45,311 nucleotides of DNA from CAZJQD01 sp964548165 [NCBI: uncultured bacterium] (GTDB lineage: Bacteria > UBA8481): the NCBI GenBank assembly GCA_964548165.1, contig CAZJQD010000030.1, positions 1-45,311 of the forward strand, in the 5' to 3' direction. The notes under the pieces were generated by a model. That model had not been told where the DNA came from, did not search any database, and saw nothing but the letters and a program-made list of their open reading frames with translations. A program made the position numbers and the translations under genes. Below are positions 1-8,305 of this stretch, piece by piece (the first letter of the stretch is position 1; each line of letters begins with the position of its first letter).

Positions 1-509
1 CGCTCGAGGACTTCCGCGCCACGCTCCGCGCCGGCGCCGACAAGGTCTCCGTCAATACCGCCGCCATCCACGATCCCGCGCTCATCACCAGGGCCGCGGC
101 GGCGTGCGGGAGCCAATGCGTGGTGGTGGCCATCGACGCGCGCCGGCACCCGGAGCGCGCGAGCGGGTTCGGCGTCACCACGCACGGCGGCCGCAAGCCC
201 ACGGAGCTGGATGCCGTCGCGTGGGCGCGGGAAGCCGAGGATCGCGGCGCGGGCGAGATCCTGCTGACGTCCATGGACCGGGACGGCACGAAGAGCGGAT
301 TCGACCTGGAGCTGACCGGCGCGGTCGCCGCGGCGGTCCGCATTCCCGTGATCGCCTCGGGCGGCGCGGGGGAACCCGAGCATTTCGCGCCGGCCATCCA
401 TGCCGGGGCCAGCGCCGTCCTGGCGGCGTCCGTCTTCCACTTCCGCCAGTTCTCCATCGCCACGGTCAAGGACCACCTGGACAAGGCCGGCATCCCCGTC
501 CGTCGCTGA
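1..509 (+). CDS. hisF: Imidazole glycerol phosphate synthase subunit HisF (3' part)
   Basis: The reading frame is open from base 3 and lacks its start, which lies before the window. About 168 C-terminal residues remain of a family that is usually near 250. HisF is the cyclase subunit: with ammonia from HisH it converts PRFAR to imidazole glycerol phosphate and AICAR in cytoplasmic histidine synthesis. Diagnostic TIM-barrel segments are visible: [20 protein letters not shown] (its Asp matches the catalytic Asp130 of the Thermotoga enzyme), [31 protein letters not shown] and AASVFHF. The protein ends at VRR. It is probably the last gene of a his operon lying to the left, because a dispersed repeat follows directly. 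Identification is secure. Confidence 0.97.
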   Translation, partial: LEDFRATLRAGADKVSVNTAAIHDPALITRAAAACGSQCVVVAIDARRHPERASGFGVTTHGGRKPTELDAVAWAREAEDRGAGEILLTSMDRDGTKSGFDLELTGAVAAAVRIPVIASGGAGEPEHFAPAIHAGASAVLAASVFHFRQFSIATVKDHLDKAGIPVRR

Positions 510-520
510 CCGGGCCAACG

Positions 521-707
521 TATTCACGAAGAGTCACCGGGGAGACGCCCAGAACGCCGAGACACAGGGGAAAGGGACGCTCTTCTCGCGCTTTTGAGTA
601 TCGCGTGTCGGATATCAACACGCGGTTCAAGCCGGAGGTCCATTCAGCATAGAATTTTCGGTCTTATCTCTGCGTTCTCTGCGTCTCGGCGGTGCGATTC
701 ATGAATA
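521..707. repeat. Dispersed inverted-repeat element, copy A
   Basis: The left arm begins TATTCACGAAGAGTCACCGG at 521. The right arm, read in reverse from 707, begins TATTCATGAATCGCACCGCC. The arms stay alike for about 45 bases, through GAGACGC, AGAACGC and GAGA. The centre of about 90 bases shows no gene. The element fills the gap after hisF. Copies B, C and D at 6.7, 20.3 and 41.5 kb share the purine-rich arm, and copy D shares this copy's outer end almost exactly. It is most likely a MITE-like or REP-like non-autonomous repeat. Confidence 0.75.
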
Positions 708-724
708 AACCAGGTGAAGCGCTA

Positions 725-1168
725 CTACCGCCGGCGGCTCACCAGGAGGAAGCCGGCGACGACGAGTGCGGCGCCCGCGATGAGGCCGAGAATAACCTGT
801 TGCGGAGTCCAGGCCGTCACGGAGGGCGGACGCCACGGCGCGGCCTCCACGAGCGGGGCGGTCGGGAGCTTGCCGGTGCGGGCCGCTTCCAGGATCTCGC
901 CCTTGAGGCGTTCGCGAACGCCCTGCTCTCCCCCGAGCATCGAGGCCACGTAGCCCTCGCGCTCCGCTTCCGGCAAGGCCTCGGCATGCCCCGCGATCGC
1001 GGCGGCGGCGGCTTCCGCGCGCTTCACGAAGACGGCCGCCGTCGAGTCGTCTATCCGCCCCGCGCCCACGGACCAGATCTCCTCGTCCTCGAGGAGCCGG
1101 CCGGCAATATCGTCTTTGAGCTCAATGGTCATCGTCAGGGCGAGGGCGAGCAGCAACACGGCGCGCAT
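725..1168 (-). CDS. Small tail-anchored or exported membrane protein, unknown function
   Basis: I do not recognise a family. With the start at 1168 the product is 147 residues and begins MRAVLLLALALTMTIELKDD, a hydrophobic N-terminus that could be a signal peptide or anchor. The middle is charged and helical (IDDSTAAVFVKRAEAAAAAI, then an ERL.GEILEAART stretch). A clear membrane segment near the C-terminus (ILGLIAGAALVVAGFLLVS) is followed by RRR, so the C-terminus is probably cytoplasmic. An upstream in-frame ATG at 1204 would add 12 residues ahead of the hydrophobic stretch and is less likely. The gene is divergent from the phospholipase-D-like pair starting at 1240, with about 70 bases between them for both promoters. 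Confidence 0.6.
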   Translation of the reverse strand: MRAVLLLALALTMTIELKDDIAGRLLEDEEIWSVGAGRIDDSTAAVFVKRAEAAAAAIAGHAEALPEAEREGYVASMLGGEQGVRERLKGEILEAARTGKLPTAPLVEAAPWRPPSVTAWTPQQVILGLIAGAALVVAGFLLVSRRR

Positions 1169-1239
1169 GTCGGAAGCATAGACGCGGAGCCTCCCCAACG
1201 CCATGGCCGATCGCAGTCCTGCCGGGCTACAATCCGCGC

Positions 1240-1926
1240 ATGGAATCGTGGCAACGACGCAGGCTCTGGCGCACGCTCGTCGCCCTCGTCGTCGTGATCG
1301 GGTTTCTCATCTACGCCTGGTCGGTCCGCCCCCAGGACGCGCCCCGCGCTTCCCGCGCGCCGGGCCGTGCCGCGGCCATTCCCGTCTCGACGGCGCCGTG
1401 GGAGGTCACGTCGCTGGAGGACACGGCCCTCCAGCCCGCGCTCCTGGCGGATCTTGCAGCCGCGCGCACGTCCATCGACGTCGCCATGTACGTCATCCGC
1501 ATGGACGCCGCAGGCCGCGTCAACGAGCTCCTCGACGCGGTCGCGGCGGCGGCGCGACGAGGAGTCGCCGTGCGCATTCTCCTCGATCGATCGCTCCAGG
1601 AATCCGATCCCCATGACCTCTTCAACCGCGCGGCCGGAGCGCGCCTCCAGGAGGCCAGGGCCTCCGTGCGCTTCGACCGCCCCGAGATCGAGCTGCACGA
1701 CAAGCTGGTGATCATCGATGACCGCATCGTCTACGTCGGCGCGCACAATTGGACACCCGATGCGCTGGGAGAAAATCACGAGCTCTCGTTGCGGATCCTG
1801 AGCCAGGAGCCGGTATCGGAGGCGACGGCGAGCTTCGAGGCAGGCTGGGCCGAAGGGAATGACCCCGGCCGCATCCGGGCCTCCCAGCCCTCCGCCCCCG
1901 GCCTCATCGTGGAGGGCGCGGAGTGA
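1240..1926 (+). CDS. Phospholipase-D-like protein with one HKD motif (first of a pair)
   Basis: The product is 228 residues. An N-terminal membrane anchor (LVALVVVIGFLIYAW, about residues 10-27) places the rest outside the cytoplasmic membrane. Beyond residue 65 lies a PLD-like fold: a helix of the AARTSIDVAMYVI type, the RRGVAVRILLDRS strand, and the catalytic HxKx4D motif as HDKLVIIDDRIVYVGAHNW near residue 152. PLD-superfamily enzymes act through a covalent phosphohistidine and normally need two HKD motifs. One per chain implies a dimer, as in the Nuc endonuclease subfamily. The substrate (nucleic acid or phospholipid) cannot be told. Its stop codon overlaps the GTG start of the next gene, so the two PLD proteins are translationally coupled. 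Confidence 0.8.
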   Translation: MESWQRRRLWRTLVALVVVIGFLIYAWSVRPQDAPRASRAPGRAAAIPVSTAPWEVTSLEDTALQPALLADLAAARTSIDVAMYVIRMDAAGRVNELLDAVAAAARRGVAVRILLDRSLQESDPHDLFNRAAGARLQEARASVRFDRPEIELHDKLVIIDDRIVYVGAHNWTPDALGENHELSLRILSQEPVSEATASFEAGWAEGNDPGRIRASQPSAPGLIVEGAE

Positions 1927-2909
1927 GGCGGGCTCCGTTGGTCCCAGGGCCGGGCACGCCTTCGCGCCGCGTTCACGTCCACCGCGCGCTCGGGACGCTC
2001 TCCCTGGTCGTCGCAACGCTCGCCGTCCTGGCGGCGCCGACCGCGCCCGGCATCCGCGTCGAGGCCTCGGAACGCCGGTGGCTGGCGGGAGCGTCGCTCC
2101 ACGCTGACCTGCGTGAACACATCGCGAGCGCCCGCGAGCGGATACTCGTGGTCCTCTTCCTGATGAGCTCCAGCGATGTCGCGGATCATCCCGTGCGGCG
2201 GCTGATCGGAGACCTCGCCGCGGCCCACGATCGGGGCGTCGATGTGATGGTCATCCTCGACGAGATGTTCCTGGAAAAAAATCGGACCGCGTATCGCCAG
2301 CTGGAAGACGCCGGAATCGACGTCCGATGGGACGACCCCGATCGCCTGACGCATACCAAGCTCGTCGTCGTGGACGACGACGCCTGGGTCGGGAGCGCGA
2401 ACTGGACCACCAGCGCCCTGACGGGCGGCAACATCGAGTCGACGGTGCGCGTAAGAAGTCGCGCTCTTGCCGACCGGCTCTACGCCATCCGCACCCACTA
2501 CCTGAACAGGGCCGAGTCCCGGGCAAGCGCCGAGGCGGCGGCGGCCCTGGCCGCCGAGGCCCGAGCGGCGCTCGCCGGTCCGGATGGCGGCCCCTTGCGC
2601 CGGGAGCTGGCGGCCAGCGGCCTCGATCTCACGGCCCTCATCGATGCCGGCCTGGGGGCGACGGTGGGCGATCCCGCCATGTTTCGCACCCGGACCCTCG
2701 CGCGCCTGGGCATGGGCACGGGTTGGGCCCGTTGGGATTACCCGCCCGTTGCCGCGAACATGCTGATCCTTCCAACCCGATCGGGCCGAATTCTGGCCGT
2801 CAGCACGGAAGATTGGCGCGTTCTCTACGGATCAGCCGACGAAATTGCAGAGAATCCCGCCCTGCTCCCCCTGGCAGGGCGCCTCCTGAAGGACGCGCCC
2901 ACGCAGTAG
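1923..2909 (+). CDS. Phospholipase-D-like protein with one HKD motif (second of a pair)
   Basis: The 328-residue protein starts at GTG 1923, overlapping the stop of the previous gene as GTGA. Residues 1-45 contain a hydrophobic stretch (LVVATLAVLAAP) that fits a signal peptide. The PLD-like domain runs from about residue 50 to 190. It includes ARERILVVLFLMSSSDVA, the strand RGVDVMVILDEMF and the motif HTKLVVVDDDAWVGSANW. An Ala-rich linker and a C-terminal region of about 120 residues of unknown fold follow (LRRELAASGLDLTALIDAG, later LILPTRSGRILAVSTEDW). Both paralogues keep a complete HKD motif, so a hetero- or homodimer could make one active site. Function beyond phosphodiester chemistry is not visible. 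Confidence 0.78.
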   Translation: MRRAPLVPGPGTPSRRVHVHRALGTLSLVVATLAVLAAPTAPGIRVEASERRWLAGASLHADLREHIASARERILVVLFLMSSSDVADHPVRRLIGDLAAAHDRGVDVMVILDEMFLEKNRTAYRQLEDAGIDVRWDDPDRLTHTKLVVVDDDAWVGSANWTTSALTGGNIESTVRVRSRALADRLYAIRTHYLNRAESRASAEAAAALAAEARAALAGPDGGPLRRELAASGLDLTALIDAGLGATVGDPAMFRTRTLARLGMGTGWARWDYPPVAANMLILPTRSGRILAVSTEDWRVLYGSADEIAENPALLPLAGRLLKDAPTQ

Positions 2910-3195
2910 CCTGGAGGACTATCGCGGCGTCTCTGCGCCTCATGAGGGTCATTTTCGCGGACCGTCGGGCCAGCGACCGTAATAGACAGGCTCCAGACGT
3001 GCCAAATTCCGCGAAATTATCCTTTACAGCCGGTCGATACTTTCGGCTAAGATGAGCATAATCAGGCGTAAGCTGGGGGGCAGCTTCCGGAGCGCCACAT
3101 ATTTCAGGCCGTCCCGCCGGCGCACTCCGTGAGGGCCGCGGCCACCAGCAAGGATGGACATCCATGATCATGAATCCACAGGCAGGTAATCGCTC
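2910..3195. other. Intergenic region upstream of the large surface protein
   Basis: No gene is seen in these 286 bases. A weak promoter could be TTTACA at 3023-3028 with TAAGAT at 3048-3053, but the spacing of 19 is long. The stretch from about 3070 to 3140 is GC-rich and could fold. I see no riboswitch consensus there. Confidence 0.3.
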
Positions 3196-6100
3196 ATGAG
3201 TGACACTCCGCTCTCCCAGGCGCCGGCTCAGGTGCCCGCGCCAGCGCCCGCTCCTGCTTCACGCTCCAACTCCTCGCTGATCAAGGGTGCGCTCTCCATC
3301 GCCTCCGCGCTCCTGTTGGCTGTAATCTTCATGCTGGTCGTGCGCCACCAGCAGGCCGGTGCCGTCTCCATCACCACCGCCTCGGTTCCCGATGGGCAGA
3401 TCGGCATCTTCTACTCCACGCAGCTCATCGGCACGGACTCGGGGGGCAACACGGGAACCGTCACTTGGTCTGACGACAGTCGGCTCGCCCAGATCGGCCT
3501 CCGCTTGACCGCCGCGGGCCAGATCGTGGGCACGTGCACGCGCGTAGTTAAAACCTTCTCCTTCACCGTGTTTGCCAACGCTCCCGGCGAGGTGCAGACG
3601 AGCCAGACCTACACGATTAACGTCTACGGCCGCGCCTCCTTCGAGTTCGGTCCCCCAGCCATCGACCAATCCGTGCGCACGGCCTCCCCCGGCTCCGTCA
3701 ACGTCACCATGTGCACGTTCACGGTCCAGGCGATCGGCGAAGATATCCGCATCAACATGCTCCGGCTCTACGGGCTCGGTTCCGGCAGTGACACGTTCGA
3801 CGTGGCTAGCGTCAAACTCTGGCGTGACGTGAACAACAACGGTCGCGCAGATGATGGCGACGGCCTTCCCTTGGCTTCTGGAATCTTTTCGGTCACGCAG
3901 GGTTTCAACCCCTCGGTCACGTTTGGTGGCGCCGCTCCTGGCCTCGGCATCATCGTCGACTCCCACGCTAAAGGGGGTTACGAAACGTTCGTCGTGACCT
4001 ACGATTTCACCTCGACCGTGGAGGTGGCTCGCACGTTCCGCGTCGGCCTCCTGAACGCCACCGACTTCACTTGGGACGGGAAATACACGGGCGGCGTCTC
4101 GTGGGTGACCGCGCGTAACGGCGGCACGGTCTCGACAACCTACCTGGGCAATACCGACATTTCCTACAAGGGCGCCACCATCACCATCGTCGGCGCCGCT
4201 CCAACTCTCACCACGCTCTACATGTCCGACGGAGGCAACATCGACGGCAACACGCGCGCCATCTCTGCGGGCGCCACAAGCGTCGCCGCCCTGCCGCTGA
4301 CCTTCTGGGCCGACAGCAATCACTCCATCCTCGTCGACAAGATCACGGTCAACGACTCCGGAAGCGGCATCCCCTCCATCCAGGTCAGTTCCGCCCAGCT
4401 CTACTACGATCTTGATCGTAGCGGTTCCTTCTCCTCAGGCGATCTCCTGATCGCGACCGAGACCTTCACGAACAACTCGGTCATCTTCAAGAACCTGAGC
4501 CTCCTCGTGACCACGCCCACGGGCAGCCCCACCGACGCCGGCGCCCTCAATCTCCTAGTCGTCTACAACTTCTCCTCGAACGTCTCGCCGCCCCAGACCT
4601 TCCAGGCGCGGCTCCTGTCTAAAACCGATGTCGTAGCCCGAGAGCTTGTCACGAACTCGACGGTCGACCTGCGCGATTCGGATGTCCCCCTGGCAGGAAA
4701 CGTGCTCACCATCGTCTCCGGAACCTCCTCGACCCTGTACGTGGATTCCGGCGTCGGCGGCACCTATGGCCCCGTCTCCGTCGCGAACAACGCGGAGTCC
4801 GTCGTCGTCTGGCGTGGACGCTTCTACGCCAGCGCCGGTCACCGCCTGCGCCTCACGGGCCTGAGACTGACCGCTGCCGGTTCGCTCGACGACCGCTACG
4901 ACATCTCCTCCATCCGGCTCGTCAAGGATCGCGATAACTCGGGCTCGGTCTCCCAGGGCGACATCACGGTCTTCTCCACCTCCGCCTACTCCACCGATAA
5001 CGATTCGCTCCAGATCTCGGGTCTCAACGAGATCATCGAGACTCCGACAGGCGCCGGCGCCGATACGAACGCGCTCAACCTGCTCCTCGTCTATACCCTC
5101 AACGGAAACGCACCCGTAGTATTGGCACCCGATTCCGTGACGTTCTCCGCGTCGCTCCTGACTTCAGGAGCGATCACCGTGTCGCTGGCCGACACGACCG
5201 GAAGCGTCACCTTCACCCAGGGCCCACCCGTCTACGGCGTAACCGTGAGAATCGACACCGCCGGAAACGCCGCCGCGGTCACCAGCGGCACGGGCACGGG
5301 GCCCTTCCCCATCAACGCCACGTTCACCGACGCCGACACATCCGGCTCGGTGACGACCGGCGATTTCATCATTGTCGCCTTCGACACCAACATCCTGCAT
5401 ACCTCCACGGCGGCGGCCAGCGCCTTCATCCTGCCCGTCGTCAGCGACGAGCTGGGCATCGGGGCGTCCGTCTCCTTCGCCGGCGGCAACAAGCTCAAGA
5501 TCACGCTCGGTTCGTCCGCCGTTCTCACCATGACTGGCGCCTACGCGCTGGGCACCCATGTCGCCGGATCGCCCTCGGGCATCAACATCAAGGACACGGC
5601 CTCGGCCACGACCATCCTCAGCGTCTACAATCGATCGGCTAACCCGGCCACCGTGGCGGTGGACATCGGCGGAACCCTCGCCGCCGCCGCAACGGCCAAC
5701 GGCCCCTTCCCCACCCGCGCCCAGTATTCGGACGCCGACACCACCTATGGACTTTCCAGCGGAGATCAGATCGTCGTCACGTTCAATGACAACATCACGG
5801 CCGCCGGCGTCGTGAAGGCCAACTTCACCTTGCCCGTCGTCGGGGACTTTTTCGGTGCCAGCGATCCGACCATCTCCCAGACGCGCGGTGACCAGTTGAC
5901 GATCCGCTTCTCCTCGCAACCGACGCTCACCATTGCAGGTGCCTATGTCGCCACGAACCTGGGCGCCGGCAACCCCTCGGGAATCAACCTGAGCGGCATC
6001 ATCAACGCCATCAAGGACTCGCAGGGACGGTCCGCCGTGCCTGCCGCCGCGGCCCTGGACATCGAGGGCCTCGACACCGGCGCCTCCGATTCCGCACCCC

Positions 6101-6684
6101 GCCCCATCTCGGCCACGTATTGGGACCGCGACACCTCCGGGACCGTGAACGCCGGCGACGCGCTTGATCTCGCCTTCGACAAGAACATCACCCTCACCGG
6201 CGCCGTCCCCCTGAACAAGCTCTTCATGCCCAAGCTCGGCGACATCATCACGAACGGCGCCATCGCCCAGTTCGGCGGCAACCGCCTGCGGATCACCCTC
6301 GGGGCGGGCGACACCTTCCGCGTCTCCGGCGTCTTCCAGCCAACCGCGCTCTACGAGACCGCGTCGTCGGGCATCAACCTGCTCTCGACCATCTCCACCA
6401 TCCAGGATCTCCAGGGACGGTCCGCCATCCCGGCCGCCCAGGCCGTCGACATCGCCGGGGGCAACGCCGCCTCGGCCTTGAACGATACCTACACCGCCAC
6501 GACGACGACCACCACGACGACCAGTTCCTCCTCGTCCGGATCCAGCACGCGCGGCGACGCGGCCTGCATTATCGCGCGCACGCCCGCGCTCCAGTCCTGG
6601 TCCCGGGAATTCCGGGTCCTGCGCGAGTGGATGCTGGATTCGGCGCTGGGAAGATTGCTCACGGAGCTGTACTACCTCATCTAG
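3196..6684 (+). CDS. Large surface protein with six Ca-loop-like motifs and a CFI-box-like C-terminus
   Basis: The 1162-residue protein has a Pro/Ala-rich cytoplasmic N-terminus and one membrane segment (about 31-49). A putative Ig domain of He_PIG type follows (about 57-145, VPDGQIGIFYSTQLIGTDSGG). Then come repeated beta-rich units. Six EF-hand/dockerin-like loops recur: DVNNNGRADDGD (211), DLDRSGSFSSGD (405), DRDNSGSVSQGD (578), DADTSGSVTTGD (712), DADTTYGLSSGD (846) and DRDTSGTVNAGD (977). The last three sit in tandem repeats of about 134 residues. A Thr/Ser/Gly linker (1095-1119) leads to a tail that starts CIIARTP, continues FRVLREWMLDSALGRLL and ends TELYYLI. That resembles the CFI-box-CTERM region. 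No catalytic domain is visible. Calcium-stabilised cell-surface display or adhesion is inferred. Confidence 0.75.
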   Translation: MSDTPLSQAPAQVPAPAPAPASRSNSSLIKGALSIASALLLAVIFMLVVRHQQAGAVSITTASVPDGQIGIFYSTQLIGTDSGGNTGTVTWSDDSRLAQIGLRLTAAGQIVGTCTRVVKTFSFTVFANAPGEVQTSQTYTINVYGRASFEFGPPAIDQSVRTASPGSVNVTMCTFTVQAIGEDIRINMLRLYGLGSGSDTFDVASVKLWRDVNNNGRADDGDGLPLASGIFSVTQGFNPSVTFGGAAPGLGIIVDSHAKGGYETFVVTYDFTSTVEVARTFRVGLLNATDFTWDGKYTGGVSWVTARNGGTVSTTYLGNTDISYKGATITIVGAAPTLTTLYMSDGGNIDGNTRAISAGATSVAALPLTFWADSNHSILVDKITVNDSGSGIPSIQVSSAQLYYDLDRSGSFSSGDLLIATETFTNNSVIFKNLSLLVTTPTGSPTDAGALNLLVVYNFSSNVSPPQTFQARLLSKTDVVARELVTNSTVDLRDSDVPLAGNVLTIVSGTSSTLYVDSGVGGTYGPVSVANNAESVVVWRGRFYASAGHRLRLTGLRLTAAGSLDDRYDISSIRLVKDRDNSGSVSQGDITVFSTSAYSTDNDSLQISGLNEIIETPTGAGADTNALNLLLVYTLNGNAPVVLAPDSVTFSASLLTSGAITVSLADTTGSVTFTQGPPVYGVTVRIDTAGNAAAVTSGTGTGPFPINATFTDADTSGSVTTGDFIIVAFDTNILHTSTAAASAFILPVVSDELGIGASVSFAGGNKLKITLGSSAVLTMTGAYALGTHVAGSPSGINIKDTASATTILSVYNRSANPATVAVDIGGTLAAAATANGPFPTRAQYSDADTTYGLSSGDQIVVTFNDNITAAGVVKANFTLPVVGDFFGASDPTISQTRGDQLTIRFSSQPTLTIAGAYVATNLGAGNPSGINLSGIINAIKDSQGRSAVPAAAALDIEGLDTGASDSAPRPISATYWDRDTSGTVNAGDALDLAFDKNITLTGAVPLNKLFMPKLGDIITNGAIAQFGGNRLRITLGAGDTFRVSGVFQPTALYETASSGINLLSTISTIQDLQGRSAIPAAQAVDIAGGNAASALNDTYTATTTTTTTTSSSSSGSSTRGDAACIIARTPALQSWSREFRVLREWMLDSALGRLLTELYYLI

Positions 6685-6707
6685 TCTGGTCCATCATAGG
6701 AACGCAG

Positions 6708-6925
6708 TTGACCCACGGAGACACGGGGCGTGTCCCGGGTTGGGACGAGGGGCCTTGATCGTCGAAACTGCCGCGTGTTCGGACCGCCGGGGAAATATCG
6801 TGCAGTTGGATTCATGTCCCGATTCTGAGTCGTGAGTTTTGGATTTGTGTCCCGATTCTGAATCGTGAGTTGTTGCCAGATGCGCGGGGTGGTTATCTCT
6901 GTGCCTCTGTGTCTCCGTGGTTCAA
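6708..6925. repeat. Dispersed inverted-repeat element, copy B
   Basis: The left arm TTGACCCACGGAGACACGGG at 6708 matches the reverse complement of the right arm ending at 6925, which reads TTGAACCACGGAGACACAGA. The purine-rich core GGAGACAC is shared with the other copies. The element lies between the convergent ends of the surface protein gene and the lipoprotein gene at 6974, and it contains the short direct repeats described at 6808. Confidence 0.7.
6808..6871. repeat. Two tandem 33-bp units inside repeat copy B
   Basis: The unit starting at 6808 and the one starting at 6841 agree at nearly every position over 31 bases (GGATT..TGTCCCGATTCTGA, then .TCGTGAGTT). The second contains the perfect inverted repeat CGATTC-T-GAATCG; the first has one mismatch in it. 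Only two units are present, so this is not a CRISPR array. Confidence 0.7.
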
Positions 6926-6973
6926 TTTCTTAACGACTTCAGGCTGGAGCCCGTGACGGGCTTCTACCTTCCC

Positions 6974-8305
6974 TCAGGAGATCGGAAGGCGAATGACCGG
7001 GCGGCCGGGGATCTGGATGACCAGCGACGACGGCGCCGCCGCGCACTCGACCCAGCGCCGTTCCTCGTAGCCCGGATAGAGACGCTCCGGGGCATCGCGC
7101 ATTGCGGCAGGAATCACCGCGATGCCGTCCGCGCCGCGTCCTTCGACCGCGATCCCCGGGGTCACTAGCGGTCGGGCCCCATTGTTCATCATCCCCAGCC
7201 GGATCTCGATCCCCCCGCTCTCCGTTCGCCGCACCCCGTACAAAGAGACGCGCACGCCCTCGCTCGAGACCGCCTCGCCCATGGTCGAGACGCGCTCCGG
7301 GAGGAGCCCAGGAGCGGCGTCCAACGGAAGCACGCGATCGCCAAAATCCAGGACCAGCGTCAACGCCTCACGCATCGGGACACCGACGAAGCTGGCTGTC
7401 AGGAGCGTGGCCTGGCCGGGCGCGATCAGGCGCCGCTGGGAAAGGCTCACCGCGGAGAGGGTGCGACCGGATCCCAGGTACAGCCGGGCCGCGGCGGGAT
7501 CCGGCGCGGGAGCGGCCGCGGACGAGACGTTGCGGAGCTGGATGTGCGCGGAAAAAAGCGGGCCGACCGTATCCCCGGGCCTGCCGGCGCCCTCGCGCCG
7601 GGTCTCCACGAGCATGACCTCCCAGAGCGCGCGGCCGGCCTCATCCTCGAGAAAGCCCTGGCTCCTGACGGGTTGCCAATCTCCCGGGCCCACGGCCTCG
7701 TGCCAGCGAATGATGCCACTGCCCAGCGGATCGTGCACCTCCAGGGCCATCGCCTGGGTGCCGAGCCCGACGGCGAAGACGACGGGAACAGTCAGGCCGG
7801 TCTCGGGAACGACGAGGGGTTGATCGATAGGGGGCACAAGACGATCGTGCACCAGGTTGGCAACATGGCGCCCACCCCGTTCGTCCACGAGCACCAGGCT
7901 CTGGCGAAGGCGAACCGTACGCGGCTGCCACGGCGTCGCCGTGTCGCCGGGATCCCGCTCATAGTCGAGCCGGACGCGCACGGCGATCCAGCGATCATCC
8001 ACGTCCGGCCAGGCGCCGGCGATCCCCTTGTTCAGCCGCTCCACGCCTTCCACGCGCCAGACCAGGCCCCCGGTGCGAACGAAGCCCGCCGCCGTGTCCT
8101 CGACGATCCCCTGGACTCGATCCAGCGGGGCGGAATCTCCGTCGTGCCGCCAGATCCCCACGCCCTCCCACTGCTCGATACTCTCCGCGCTCTGCGGCGC
8201 ATGGCGAACATCCTCGCCACACCCGAAGACCAGGCACGCCGCAGTCAAGGGCATCGCCAGGCGGGTTCCGAACCGGATACGCCTTGTTCTTCCTGCCGTC
8301 GTCAT
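6974..8305 (-). CDS. Lipoprotein of unknown function, last gene of the envelope operon
   Basis: The 443-residue product starts with a Lys/Arg-rich leader and hydrophobic stretch ending LVFGC (Cys29 as the likely lipidated residue; TAAC at 21-24 is an alternative). The remainder is beta-rich with no family I recognise. It includes an Ala-rich break near residue 260. The start codon overlaps the stop of the TPR gene by 4 bases (ATGA at 8302-8305), so it is the fourth translationally coupled gene after M23 peptidase, coiled-coil membrane protein and TPR protein. It may anchor or sense at the outer or inner membrane within that complex. The role is inferred from context only. Confidence 0.65.
   Translation of the reverse strand: MTTAGRTRRIRFGTRLAMPLTAACLVFGCGEDVRHAPQSAESIEQWEGVGIWRHDGDSAPLDRVQGIVEDTAAGFVRTGGLVWRVEGVERLNKGIAGAWPDVDDRWIAVRVRLDYERDPGDTATPWQPRTVRLRQSLVLVDERGGRHVANLVHDRLVPPIDQPLVVPETGLTVPVVFAVGLGTQAMALEVHDPLGSGIIRWHEAVGPGDWQPVRSQGFLEDEAGRALWEVMLVETRREGAGRPGDTVGPLFSAHIQLRNVSSAAAPAPDPAAARLYLGSGRTLSAVSLSQRRLIAPGQATLLTASFVGVPMREALTLVLDFGDRVLPLDAAPGLLPERVSTMGEAVSSEGVRVSLYGVRRTESGGIEIRLGMMNNGARPLVTPGIAVEGRGADGIAVIPAAMRDAPERLYPGYEERRWVECAAAPSSLVIQIPGRPVIRLPIS

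Noticed and set aside
2910-3195. Riboswitch upstream of the large surface protein
   Set aside because: I compared it with the cyclic-di-GMP (GEMM) riboswitch consensus and found no match.
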